DNA of 64,000 nucleotides. Source: Herminiimonas sp. GTDB taxonomy: Bacteria > Pseudomonadota > Gammaproteobacteria > Burkholderiales > Burkholderiaceae. This document shows, piece by piece, positions 17,378 through 25,468 of the stretch. The stretch is taken from NCBI RefSeq assembly GCF_030655415.1, contig NZ_JAURVN010000014.1, forward strand, positions 310,001 through 374,000, read 5' to 3'. Under the pieces are notes generated by a model. It ran no database searches. It was not told the DNA's origin and saw nothing but the letters and a program-made list of their open reading frames with translations. A program made the translations under genes and the position numbers. The stretch's first letter is position 1; each line of letters starts with the position of its first letter.

Positions 17378-19129
17378 GCAAGTAGGATACTGCTGGCGCT
17401 GTCGGCTTTTTTTATGGCTGGCAGCGCCAGTAGCGCATTTGCAGATGCAGGCAATGTCGATGTCAAAATCATTGCCTTCAACGATCTGCACGGCCATCTC
17501 GAACCACCACGTTTATCCTTGTTCGTTCCTGGCAAAAACAGCGTCGGCAATTATGTCCCGGTCGGCGGCGCGGCTTATCTGGCCAGCGCAATCAAATCAC
17601 TAAAGCAAGCCAATCCCAATCACGTCGTTGTTTCTGCTGGAGACATGATCGGTGCGTCACCGCTGGTCTCTGCCCTATTCCTCGACGAACCAACGATCGA
17701 AGCAGTCAACGCATTCGGTATTGACTTCAATGCAGTCGGCAATCATGAATTCGATAAAGGCTCGGCCGAGTTGCTGCGTATGCAGAACGGCGGTTGCGCC
17801 AAGTTCACGCAGCGCGAACCGTGCGCGCTCAACAAACAATTCGCGGGTGCGAATTTTGGTTTTCTGGCGGCGAATACTTTCAAGCCAGACGGCAAAACCT
17901 TGTTCCCTGCTACCGGCATCAAATCGTTCGGAAGCGGCGCGCAGCAAGTAAAAATTGGTTTCATCGGCTTAACGCTGAAGAACACGCCGCACATCGTCAC
18001 ACCGGCCGGTGTTGCCGGACTAAGATTCGCAGATGAAGCAAAGACCGCGAACGCATTAGTACCCCAATTGAAAGCGCGAGGTGCCGATGCCATCGTCGTT
18101 GTGATCCATGAAGGCGGCATCACCAATGGCAGCAATGACGAATCCTGTCCCAGCCTGACCGGCGATATCGTACCAATACTTGAACAGCTAGCTCCGGCCA
18201 TCGATGTCGTGGTGTCCGGCCATACGCATCGCTCCTACATTTGCGATTACGGCAAACGCAATCCGGCCAAACCATTCCTGTTAACCAGCGCCGGTCAATA
18301 CGGCACCTTGCTTACCGACATTAATCTGAGCATCGATACACGCACACACAAAGTCATCTCAAAATCCGCGAGTAATGTCATCGTGCAGGGAGACGGCTTT
18401 GTCAATAATGCAGGCGTGACGATCAAGCCATCGGCAGACTATCCACGTTTTACGAAAGACCGCGAGGTCGATGTGATCATCACTCGCTATGCTGATGCCG
18501 CAGCCTCATTGACCAATCGCATTGTTGGTCGATTGACGACCTCTATCTCGCGCCGGCAAGTAGCGTCGGGCGAAAGTCCGCTAGGTAATTTGATCGCCGA
18601 TGCGCAACTCGCTGCAACGCAATCTACAGAACATGGTGGAGCGCAGATCGCCTTGATGAATCCTGGCGGAATACGTGCTGACTTGCACGTACCGAATGGC
18701 GGTGGTGAGATTAGCTATGGTCAGATATTCAGCGCTCAGCCATTCGGTAATAATCTTGTCGTAAAAAGTTTTAGCGGCGCGCAATTACGCGGCGTGCTGG
18801 AGCAGCAGTTCAAAAGACTCTCAAATAGCGACGACAGTCCACGCATATTATTCCCATCGGCTGGCTTTACGTATTCCTACGATCTGCATAAACCTTCCGG
18901 CGCACGTATCAGTGGGATGCGGCTGCATGGCGCGCCCATTATCGACAAGCAAATCTATCGCGTGACGATGAATAGTTATCTCGCGAATGGTGGCGATCAA
19001 TTCAGTCTCTTCAATCAGGGCGCGCAACTATCTGGCGGCGAGATGGATGTCGATGCGCTGGAAGCCTATCTGCGCAGTCAGTCGCCGATAACGCCACCTG
19101 CAACCAATCGGATTACCCGCATAAACTGA
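17366..19129 (+). CDS. Secreted bifunctional metallophosphatase/5'-nucleotidase
   Basis: A 587-residue exported enzyme of the UshA/CpdB class that dephosphorylates nucleotides or similar phosphoesters in the periplasm. The signal peptide ends at about residue 27 (SSAFADAG). The metallophosphoesterase domain shows FNDLHGHLEPP, AGDMIGASP, GNHEFDKG and VSGHTHRS, all metal ligands. The C-terminal nucleotidase domain contains ESPLGNLIADAQLAA, MNPGGIRADL and NGGDQFSLF. The start is ATGATG at 17366; it lies within a stem-loop, described separately. It is convergent with the flavin reductase gene, 18 bp apart. Confidence 0.9.
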   Translation: MMFKASRILLALSAFFMAGSASSAFADAGNVDVKIIAFNDLHGHLEPPRLSLFVPGKNSVGNYVPVGGAAYLASAIKSLKQANPNHVVVSAGDMIGASPLVSALFLDEPTIEAVNAFGIDFNAVGNHEFDKGSAELLRMQNGGCAKFTQREPCALNKQFAGANFGFLAANTFKPDGKTLFPATGIKSFGSGAQQVKIGFIGLTLKNTPHIVTPAGVAGLRFADEAKTANALVPQLKARGADAIVVVIHEGGITNGSNDESCPSLTGDIVPILEQLAPAIDVVVSGHTHRSYICDYGKRNPAKPFLLTSAGQYGTLLTDINLSIDTRTHKVISKSASNVIVQGDGFVNNAGVTIKPSADYPRFTKDREVDVIITRYADAAASLTNRIVGRLTTSISRRQVASGESPLGNLIADAQLAATQSTEHGGAQIALMNPGGIRADLHVPNGGGEISYGQIFSAQPFGNNLVVKSFSGAQLRGVLEQQFKRLSNSDDSPRILFPSAGFTYSYDLHKPSGARISGMRLHGAPIIDKQIYRVTMNSYLANGGDQFSLFNQGAQLSGGEMDVDALEAYLRSQSPITPPATNRITRIN

Positions 19130-19147
19130 CGCGGTTTTTAAAGTAGC

Positions 19148-19705
19148 TTAAAGATTCTGCGGCAAAAACTTGGAACGTCGACTGATCGTGCTATCAGAAA
19201 CCTTGAATACTCCATCGCCGGTGTAATGAACAGTGGCAGGATATTTAGGCGTGGTCGCCACATGCGCCTTGACGACCTCGAATATGAAATAGTTGTATTT
19301 TCCAACCAAGCTTTTATCGAACAAGCAACATTCCAGATTGGCAAAGCATTCTGTGATTAACGGCGCGCTGACCTTCTCTGCTTTCGCAGCGGTCAGGCCA
19401 AAACGGTCGAACTTATCCACCTCAGCACCTGAGCAATTACCAATACCGACAATCTGATCGACCAACTCCACAGTTGGTATATTGATGACGCACTCGCCGC
19501 TTTTGCGGATCATTTCAAAACTGTGATTGCCGCTCGCGATAACGCAACCGACCAGCGATGGCGTGAATTCCATCACCGTATGCCAGCCCATCGTCATGAT
19601 ATTGGTCTGCTGCTTCCAACTTGATGTGACGAGCACAATCGGCCCCGGTTCAAGGTGACGCCGGATTTCCGCGAGTGGGAGATTCTTCTTTTTGTATGTC
19701 TTCAT
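19148..19705 (-). CDS. Flavin reductase-like (FMN-binding split-barrel) protein
   Basis: A 185-residue protein of the flavin reductase-like family, which binds FMN and reduces it or another acceptor with NAD(P)H. PIVLVTSSWKQQTNIMTMGW and ECVINIPTVELVDQIVGIGN are conserved stretches. A longer frame reaches 19768, but the ATG at 19705 (MKTYKKKNLPLAE) has AAAGG 6-10 nt upstream. It is divergent from a TetR regulator with paired repeats in between, so it may be that regulator's target together with the MFS gene. Confidence 0.85.
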   Translation of the reverse strand: MKTYKKKNLPLAEIRRHLEPGPIVLVTSSWKQQTNIMTMGWHTVMEFTPSLVGCVIASGNHSFEMIRKSGECVINIPTVELVDQIVGIGNCSGAEVDKFDRFGLTAAKAEKVSAPLITECFANLECCLFDKSLVGKYNYFIFEVVKAHVATTPKYPATVHYTGDGVFKVSDSTISRRSKFLPQNL

Positions 19706-19824
19706 ATGGCAGCCTTTGAAAAACGAAAAAATGGACTTGCTAACTTTTCGACTGCGGACTACGCGCATAGTTGCCTAAGTTTCATCAAAATCAGACTGAT
19801 TGAACGTATTCCGATTTATTTTTA

Positions 19825-19871
19825 TAGATGATGAATAACATCTATTGCATTTATGACGACTAACATCTATT
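19825..19871. promoter_or_regulatory. Repeated TAACATCTATT sites in the TetR/flavin reductase spacer
   Basis: TAACATCTATT occurs at 19836-19846 and again at 19861-19871, 25 bp apart in phase. The first copy also forms an inverted repeat with TAGATG at 19825-19830. A pair of direct repeats between divergent genes suggests two binding sites for the TetR protein. Confidence 0.5.
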
Positions 19872-19902
19872 ATTCGAGCAAGTTCAATTTTCAAAGTCTG
19901 CC

Positions 19903-20496
19903 ATGCCACGCGTATCCAAAGAACAAACTGATCTCAACCGCTCCGCCATCGAAAACGTTTCTGCGAAACTGTTTCGTGAAAAAGGCTTCAACGGCGTCAG
20001 CGTCTCAGACCTGATGGCTGCTGCCGGTCTAACGCACGGCGGCTTCTATGGGCATTTTTCGTCCAAGGATGAATTGGCAGCTGTCGCTTGCGCGAATGCC
20101 TTCGATCACGCAGTTGAGCGTTGGAAGAAGCGCGTTGAGAGCGCGAAGGATGAAAAGACTGCATTGAAAACTATCGTCGACAATTACTTGTCGTCGAAAA
20201 ACGTACTGGATATTGGTAACAGCTGCCCCGGCCCGGCCCTTGCAGTAGATGTCGCACGAGAGGCTCATGACAAGCCGGTGCGCGCAGCCTATCTTGCCGG
20301 CACCACGGAACTTGTAGAAATACTGGCGTCGCTGGTCGCGTCCACAGATCCAGCAACCCGCAGAAAAATCGCACTGGCGCAATGGAGCACGATGGTCGGC
20401 GCCATGATGCTGGCGCGCGCTACGCATGACGATGCGATCGCGGAAGAAATATTGTCTGCCGCTCGCGCGCAATTGCTGGCCGATACAAATGCCTGA
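19903..20496 (+). CDS. TetR-family transcriptional regulator
   Basis: A 197-residue regulator. The N-terminal TetR helix-turn-helix is clear (LFREKGFNGVSVSDLMAAAG, then LTHGGFYGHFSSKDELAAVA), and the C-terminal ligand-binding region has one cysteine-containing stretch (GNSCPGPALAVDVA). It likely represses itself with the downstream MFS gene (56 bp on) and the divergent flavin reductase gene. No strong ribosome site is visible, but MPRVSKEQTDLNRSAI is a normal TetR N-terminus. Confidence 0.9.
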   Translation: MPRVSKEQTDLNRSAIENVSAKLFREKGFNGVSVSDLMAAAGLTHGGFYGHFSSKDELAAVACANAFDHAVERWKKRVESAKDEKTALKTIVDNYLSSKNVLDIGNSCPGPALAVDVAREAHDKPVRAAYLAGTTELVEILASLVASTDPATRRKIALAQWSTMVGAMMLARATHDDAIAEEILSAARAQLLADTNA

Positions 20497-20552
20497 CGCA
20501 TCACCTGATACTGCGCTAAACAAATTCTTGCCGAATCACATATAGGATATTC

Positions 20553-21845
20553 ATGTTCGCTCAATCATTGTCCAGATGGCTGGACCGCAAAGGTATCCAT
20601 TTTTCCTGGGTGATCGTCGCCATCACCTTCCTGACGATGCTGACTTCCGCCGCCGCGCTCGGATTGCCAGGCGTGCTATTACAACCACTTAGCAGAGAAT
20701 TTGGCTGGACTACCGACCAGATTTCATCCGCAATCGCGCTACGCTTTATTTTGTTCGGGCTGATCGGCCCTTTCGCCGCAATCTTCATGGAACGCTTTGG
20801 CTTGCGTAATGTGATAACCACGGCATTGACGCTGGTTGCGTTGTGCCTCGCTTTGTCGACGCAAATGACGCAACTCTGGCAAATGTTTTTGCTGTGGGGC
20901 TTGGTGCTCGGGATTGCGACTGGTATGACGGCCTTGGTGTTAGGTGCGGTGGTTGCCAATCGCTGGTTTGAGAAACGCAAAGGCTTGGTGATTGGATTGT
21001 TGACCGCAAGTTCAGCCACCGGGCAATTGATCTTCTTGCCGGTCGCTGCTTGGTTAATCGAACATCACGGCTGGCGTATGGCTGTCGTACCCGTATTTTG
21101 TTGCTGCGCTTTGGTGGCAGTGCTGGCCTTCATATTTATCCGCAATCGCCCGAACGATATGGGCATCGTCGCTTACGGCGCTGATCCTAGCGTGGTATTG
21201 CCTATACAAGCCGCCGCGGCACACATGACCATGCTTGAACCCTTGAAAGTATTGGCCAGTGTTTCGCGCAACCGTACCTTCCTGGTTCTTGCAGGTACTT
21301 TCTTTATCTGTGGCCTGTCCACCAGCGGGCTGATCCAGACGCACTTTATTTCTCTGTGTGGCGATTACGGGATGGCTGCGATTCCAGCGGCAAGTATGTT
21401 GGCGATGATGGGCGCCTTCGATTTTGTTGGCACCATTTTGTCGGGCTGGTTATCGGACCGCTATGACAATTGCAAACTTTTGTTCTGGTACTACGGTTTG
21501 CGCGGCTTGTCGCTGCTGTGGTTGCCGCATTCGGACTTCACTCTGTATGGCTTGTCGATCTTCGCAATGTTCTACGGACTGGATTGGATTGCGACCGTGC
21601 CACCTACCGTCAAGCTGGCGGGTGCAGCATTCGGCAAGGAACGTGCGGGTATGGTGTTCGGCTGGATATTTGCGGCGCATCAAATCGGTAGTGCGATTGC
21701 TGCGTACGGTGCAGGTTTGTCCCGCACGATGTTGTTGACTTATACGCCTGCCTTGTACACAGCCGGTGCTGCGTGTCTGTTTGCTGCAGGGATTATTTTC
21801 TTGATACGCAAACCGACAAAAGCAGATGTATTAGCTAAGGCCTAG
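20553..21845 (+). CDS. MFS transporter (OFA/monocarboxylate-like)
   Basis: A 430-residue 12-helix inner-membrane carrier. SREFGWTTDQISSAIALRFI in the first loop and GVIVALVLGAVVANRWFEKRKG-like features (ANRWFEKRKGLVIGLLTAS) resemble the oxalate/formate and monocarboxylate porters; the substrate is unknown. It follows the TetR gene by 56 bp and is probably co-regulated. AGGAT 5 nt upstream supports the ATG. Its last 4 bp overlap the convergent methyltransferase gene. Confidence 0.85.
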   Translation: MFAQSLSRWLDRKGIHFSWVIVAITFLTMLTSAAALGLPGVLLQPLSREFGWTTDQISSAIALRFILFGLIGPFAAIFMERFGLRNVITTALTLVALCLALSTQMTQLWQMFLLWGLVLGIATGMTALVLGAVVANRWFEKRKGLVIGLLTASSATGQLIFLPVAAWLIEHHGWRMAVVPVFCCCALVAVLAFIFIRNRPNDMGIVAYGADPSVVLPIQAAAAHMTMLEPLKVLASVSRNRTFLVLAGTFFICGLSTSGLIQTHFISLCGDYGMAAIPAASMLAMMGAFDFVGTILSGWLSDRYDNCKLLFWYYGLRGLSLLWLPHSDFTLYGLSIFAMFYGLDWIATVPPTVKLAGAAFGKERAGMVFGWIFAAHQIGSAIAAYGAGLSRTMLLTYTPALYTAGAACLFAAGIIFLIRKPTKADVLAKA

Positions 21846-22483
21846 CGTTTGCGCCAGACCGATGCAAGCCAGGGTTGCTGCTCACGCGACAATCCTGGTG
21901 GTCGGTAGTAATGTTCGAGTTCGATAAATCCGGCATCCGTCAAAAATTGACGCCAGGCCGGTAATTCAAAGTAAGCACCGTAGCGATCGCCATTCCAACC
22001 TTCACGATTTTCACCACGCGGATTGGATGTGAAAAGCACCCCACCCGTTTTGAGTGTCGAATTCAACTGCAACAGCACGCGCGGTAATTCCTGACTTGGC
22101 ACATGAAATAGCGATGCATTGGCGAACACACCGTCGAATCTATTTGCAGGCAAATCAAGTTTTAAAAAATCCTGTTGCCATACTTCGCACTTCGCATAAT
22201 CGCGTGCCATCTCGGCAAATTCTGCTGAGCCGTCCAGCCCTACCGGCTGATGGCCAAGCTCGATAAACGTTTTCAAATCACGTCCAGGACCACAGCCCAC
22301 ATCCAGAATATGGAAAGGCGCGGCGACTTCTATGTGCTTTAACAACGATTGAATATTCTGGCTGACGTCATGCGTGCGCGTGCCTTCCCAAAAAGCTGCG
22401 GCGCGCTGATTGTAATGATCCAGCGTGACATCGGTGATGTGTCCGAGCTCTTGCGCGTTTAGTTTTTGATCGGGATTTGGCAT
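21842..22483 (-). CDS. Class I SAM-dependent methyltransferase
   Basis: A 213-residue soluble methyltransferase. Motif I is ILDVGCGPGRDLK (about residue 60), the acidic end of strand 2 is VGLDGSAEFAEMA, and FDGVFANASLFHVP is motif IV. The type resembles UbiE/TehB-like enzymes acting on small molecules; the substrate is unknown. It overlaps the end of the MFS gene tail-to-tail by 4 bp and lies 26 bp downstream of smpB in the same direction. Confidence 0.85.
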   Translation of the reverse strand: MPNPDQKLNAQELGHITDVTLDHYNQRAAAFWEGTRTHDVSQNIQSLLKHIEVAAPFHILDVGCGPGRDLKTFIELGHQPVGLDGSAEFAEMARDYAKCEVWQQDFLKLDLPANRFDGVFANASLFHVPSQELPRVLLQLNSTLKTGGVLFTSNPRGENREGWNGDRYGAYFELPAWRQFLTDAGFIELEHYYRPPGLSREQQPWLASVWRKR

Positions 22484-22509
22484 GCGAATATTTACGTTTC
22501 AGCTAGCGA

Positions 22510-22959
22510 TTAACGACGATGGATCTTCATGATCTTTTGATGTTCACGCTGCCAGTCGCGATCTTTCTCGGTGTTGCGCTTGTCGTATTCCTTCTTGCCC
22601 TTGGCCAGTGCAATCTCGCACTTCACACGGCCTTGCACCCAGTGCAAATTAACCGGCACCATCGTGAAGCCGGATTGATCGACCTTGCTGGTCAAGCGCT
22701 TTATCTCGGCTGCGTGCAGCAAGAGCTTGCGGGTGCGTATCGCTTCTGGATGATCGAAGGCTGACGTACTGTTCAATGCGCTGATGTGCGCGCCGAATAG
22801 ATAAATCTCGTTGTCGCGCGCGATCACATAGGCTTCTTTCAGTTGCACGCGACCAGCGCGGATTGCTTTGACTTCCCAGCCTTGCAATACGATACCGGCT
22901 TCGTATCGATCTTCGATGAAGTAATCGTGAAACGCTTTTCTGTTGTCTACTATTGTCAT
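22510..22959 (-). CDS. smpB: SsrA-binding protein SmpB
   Basis: A 149-residue RNA-binding protein that delivers tmRNA to stalled ribosomes for trans-translation. Diagnostic stretches: [39 protein letters not shown], and the basic C-terminal tail with [18 protein letters not shown] longer frame extends to 23088 but covers the end of cbi[11 protein letters not shown] at 22959 is the expected SmpB start. It begins 5 bp after the cbiE stop. No tmRNA gene is visible in the window. Confidence 0.95.
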   Translation of the reverse strand: MTIVDNRKAFHDYFIEDRYEAGIVLQGWEVKAIRAGRVQLKEAYVIARDNEIYLFGAHISALNSTSAFDHPEAIRTRKLLLHAAEIKRLTSKVDQSGFTMVPVNLHWVQGRVKCEIALAKGKKEYDKRNTEKDRDWQREHQKIMKIHRR

Positions 22960-22964
22960 GGCAA

Positions 22965-23678
22965 TCAGTTTGCTAATGCGAGTGGCGCAGCTTCGATCTG
23001 GCTTTCCATCGGTGTCAGCGTACGAATCAGCATGATACTCATGTCGCTGAATTCCTTCTGCATGCATTCGGCCAACGTGCCGTGCCATTCAGCTTCAGCG
23101 CGCGTCAGGTTTTCCCAGACTTCGGTCGGATGATCTGGCGACACGCCGTTTTCCAACAAATACGCGGCGATATGCGGCGGCATGAACGAACGTGCTGCGT
23201 CCCATGGACAAGGTATGACGATCGCGTTGCGTGCGTCGTTCAACACATGCACAAGATGTTTTTTGAATGGTGTTAGATCACCACGACGATGGAAGGTAAT
23301 GAAGGTGGTTTCATCGAAACAAACCTTGGCGCGCGAAGCGAGAATTTGAGCCGACGAAATACCAGGCAAGCTTTCGACCGGATGGCCGCAAGCGCGCTCG
23401 ACACGTTCAAGATATTGAAAGCCGCTGAAGTGAATGTCGCCCATGAAGACAACCACGCATTTTTTGCCTGCATGATGGGCTGCCGCGACCAGATCCAGTT
23501 GCGCAACTTGATCGCGATAATTCATCAGTACCACTTCAGCGGTAGCCGGGATGACACTTTCCACAACCTTGATGACGGCATTAAAGCCAGCGACAACATC
23601 CGCGTCGCGGATCAATTCCGCGCCACGCTGCGTCAGGTAACCGACGTCGCCGGGACCGGCACCTATACAAATGATCAT
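22965..23678 (-). CDS. cbiE: Cobalt-precorrin-7 (C5)-methyltransferase-like
   Basis: A 237-residue member of the tetrapyrrole (corrin/porphyrin) methylase family. [20 protein letters not shown] and [13 protein letters not shown] are CbiE-type stretches; [20 protein letters not shown] is the SAM-binding part (GDxxxSG). I choose 23678 because AAGGAAG precedes the ATG; the frame extends to 23732 without a ribosome site. No other cobalamin gene is nearby, and a full pathway cannot be inferred. It is followed by smpB after 5 bp and is divergent from a TSUP carrier. It could act in tetrapyrrole chemistry other than B12 synthesis. Confidence 0.8.
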   Translation of the reverse strand: MIICIGAGPGDVGYLTQRGAELIRDADVVAGFNAVIKVVESVIPATAEVVLMNYRDQVAQLDLVAAAHHAGKKCVVVFMGDIHFSGFQYLERVERACGHPVESLPGISSAQILASRAKVCFDETTFITFHRRGDLTPFKKHLVHVLNDARNAIVIPCPWDAARSFMPPHIAAYLLENGVSPDHPTEVWENLTRAEAEWHGTLAECMQKEFSDMSIMLIRTLTPMESQIEAAPLALAN

Positions 23679-23856
23679 GCTTGTTTCTTCCTTTTTATAC
23701 AGCTTTAGTTCTGATTGTTTGTTGCGATGCATGCGCCTGATATTGGCGACAAGATCCTAAGCGCCCAGCTATTCCAGTTGCAGGTCTGCTGCACCGAATG
23801 CCCGGGCAGTTGCAGAGCGCGGCTGAGGCGCAGATAATACCGGCAGTGTAACGGTC

Positions 23857-23872
23857 TGCAGAACATTCTGCA
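23857..23872. promoter_or_regulatory. 16-bp palindrome between cbiE and TSUP genes
   Basis: TGCAGAACATTCTGCA is a 7+2+7 perfect palindrome, 11 bp upstream of the TSUP start. It is a likely operator, but no regulator gene is adjacent. I looked for a cobalamin riboswitch in the 204-bp spacer and did not find a convincing one. Confidence 0.45.
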
Positions 23873-23882
23873 CTGACTGCCA

Positions 23883-24653
23883 ATGCACACACACTCCACG
23901 CGCATGATTTCTTATCTCTTTGTACTTATCGCCGGCTTGATTGCAGGCAGCATCAGCGGGGTCATCGGTACCGGTGCATCGATCATTCTGCTGCCAATAT
24001 TGGTGTATACCTTCGGCCCCAAAGCGGCAGTACCGATCATGGCAGTCGCCGCCGTGATGGCGAATCTGGCGCGTGTGATCGCGTGGTGGAAGTTAATCGA
24101 CTGGCGCGCATTTGCCGCTTACTCGATCACTGGGATACCAGCGGCGGCGATGGGCGCTCGCACCCTGCTCGCCTTGCCTGCGAATCTGATCAATATTTTC
24201 CTGGGCGTCTTTTTTATTGCGATGATCCCCGTGCGCCACTGGCTGATATTGCGCAACTTCCGCATGCGCTTGTGGCAACTTTCGGTATGCGGCGCTTTCA
24301 TCGGCTTTCTTACCGGCTTGGTGTTATCTACCGGACCACTTAGCGTTCCAGCTTTTACTGCATACGGATTAATCAAAGGCGCCTTCATTGCAACAGAAGC
24401 GGCCAGCTCCCTCTTTCTTTACGTCAGCAAGGTCATCACGTTTGGTGAGTTCGGCGCGATGCCGCCGGATATTTTCATCAAAGGTTTGCTGGTAGGTGGA
24501 TCCTTGATGATAGGCACCTTCGCGGGCAAATTCTTCATGCTGAAGTTGAGCGATCAGGCACATAGTTACTTGTTGGATGCTTTGCTACTGTTTTCCGGCT
24601 TGTCTTTACTGTGGGCTGCGTACAGTAATACGGCCCAGTCCTTTAGTCACTAG
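23883..24653 (+). CDS. TSUP (TauE/SafE) family permease
   Basis: A 256-residue inner-membrane protein with about eight hydrophobic segments. GLIAGSISGVIGTGASIILL at the N-terminus and LVLSTGPLSVPAFTAYGLIK in the second half are the paired TSUP motifs. The family exports or imports small anions such as sulfite, sulfoacetate or other organic acids; the substrate here is unknown. It starts at the ATG at 23883; a second ATG (MISYLFVL) at 23904 is also possible, as neither has a ribosome site. It is divergent from cbiE. Confidence 0.85.
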   Translation: MHTHSTRMISYLFVLIAGLIAGSISGVIGTGASIILLPILVYTFGPKAAVPIMAVAAVMANLARVIAWWKLIDWRAFAAYSITGIPAAAMGARTLLALPANLINIFLGVFFIAMIPVRHWLILRNFRMRLWQLSVCGAFIGFLTGLVLSTGPLSVPAFTAYGLIKGAFIATEAASSLFLYVSKVITFGEFGAMPPDIFIKGLLVGGSLMIGTFAGKFFMLKLSDQAHSYLLDALLLFSGLSLLWAAYSNTAQSFSH

Positions 24654-24856
24654 GCACCCCTTCACGATCTAGGTTTGCATATACGATGCAGAGAAATTGC
24701 CCAAGACTTTGAACCCGTTAAAATTTGTACTTGCCCTCTATTTTGCTAATAGCAAGATAATAAAATCTTAACATTTGAAAGGTGTTACAGTCGGGAAGCA
24801 TTCTTATCTGCACATCCCCCTGAAGCACCGCTAGCCCATTCCGTTGGAGGATTTTT

Positions 24857-25441
24857 TTGAACGACCCTGTATTCGGTCTGGCACGCTTGCGACAAGCTAC
24901 GCAAGAAATTCATGCAGCATTTGAAGTTGAGTTAAAGGTGGCCAAACCAGCCGCCGGGAAAAACGATTACCGAATTTTCATACAGGCGATGTGGGGTTGG
25001 TTATCTCCATTTGAAAAAACCTTGTGGCAAGCAGAATGGCCACACGAAATTGATGCCACCAGCAGAACCGATAAATCGTCATGGTTGCTTAGCGACCTGC
25101 GCAGCGCCGGTTTGCAAGACGCCGATATAGCCGCTCTACCACTCTCCTCCTGCAATCTAGATTTGACTTCGCCAGCGGCGCGCTTTGGCGTGGCTTACGT
25201 ACTTGAAGGCGCGCAACTGGGATCGCAAGTTTTGGCGAAGCGTTTAGGACCGGTCTTGCAACCTTGGCCTGCACGCTGGCTTGCAGGTTATGGCAATGAG
25301 TCATCTGCCAAATGGCGCCAGTTTATGCAAAGCGCAGAATCCAATCTCGGCAATGAGGAAGCAAGTCGCATCGCGGCCCAATCGGCACGACAGACATTCA
25401 GCTCGTTGCAAACCTGGTTTCATTTGCAAGGCGCAGCGTGA
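24857..25441 (+). CDS. bphO: Biliverdin-producing heme oxygenase (bphO)
   Basis: A 194-residue BphO-type heme oxygenase that opens heme to biliverdin, the chromophore of the phytochrome encoded next. ARLRQATQEIHAAFE carries the proximal histidine (residue 18), and VAYVLEGAQLGSQVL is the conserved distal-helix region (usually YVLEGSxLG). It starts with TTG at 24857, supported by GGAGG at 24846-24850 with a 6-nt spacer. It ends with TGA 27 nt before bphP, in the same reading frame. The 203-bp upstream gap (24654-24856) holds two overlapping small hairpins near 24743-24769 and no gene. Confidence 0.9.
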   Translation: MNDPVFGLARLRQATQEIHAAFEVELKVAKPAAGKNDYRIFIQAMWGWLSPFEKTLWQAEWPHEIDATSRTDKSSWLLSDLRSAGLQDADIAALPLSSCNLDLTSPAARFGVAYVLEGAQLGSQVLAKRLGPVLQPWPARWLAGYGNESSAKWRQFMQSAESNLGNEEASRIAAQSARQTFSSLQTWFHLQGAA

Positions 25442-25468
25442 TTACGCCTATTTCTTTTACCGGCGGCA

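Noticed and set aside
23700..23882. Possible cobalamin riboswitch upstream of cbiE
   Set aside because: On the reverse strand there are fragments such as GCAACTG and AGACCTGC, but the spacing is too short and the core and B12 box do not match, so I do not call it.
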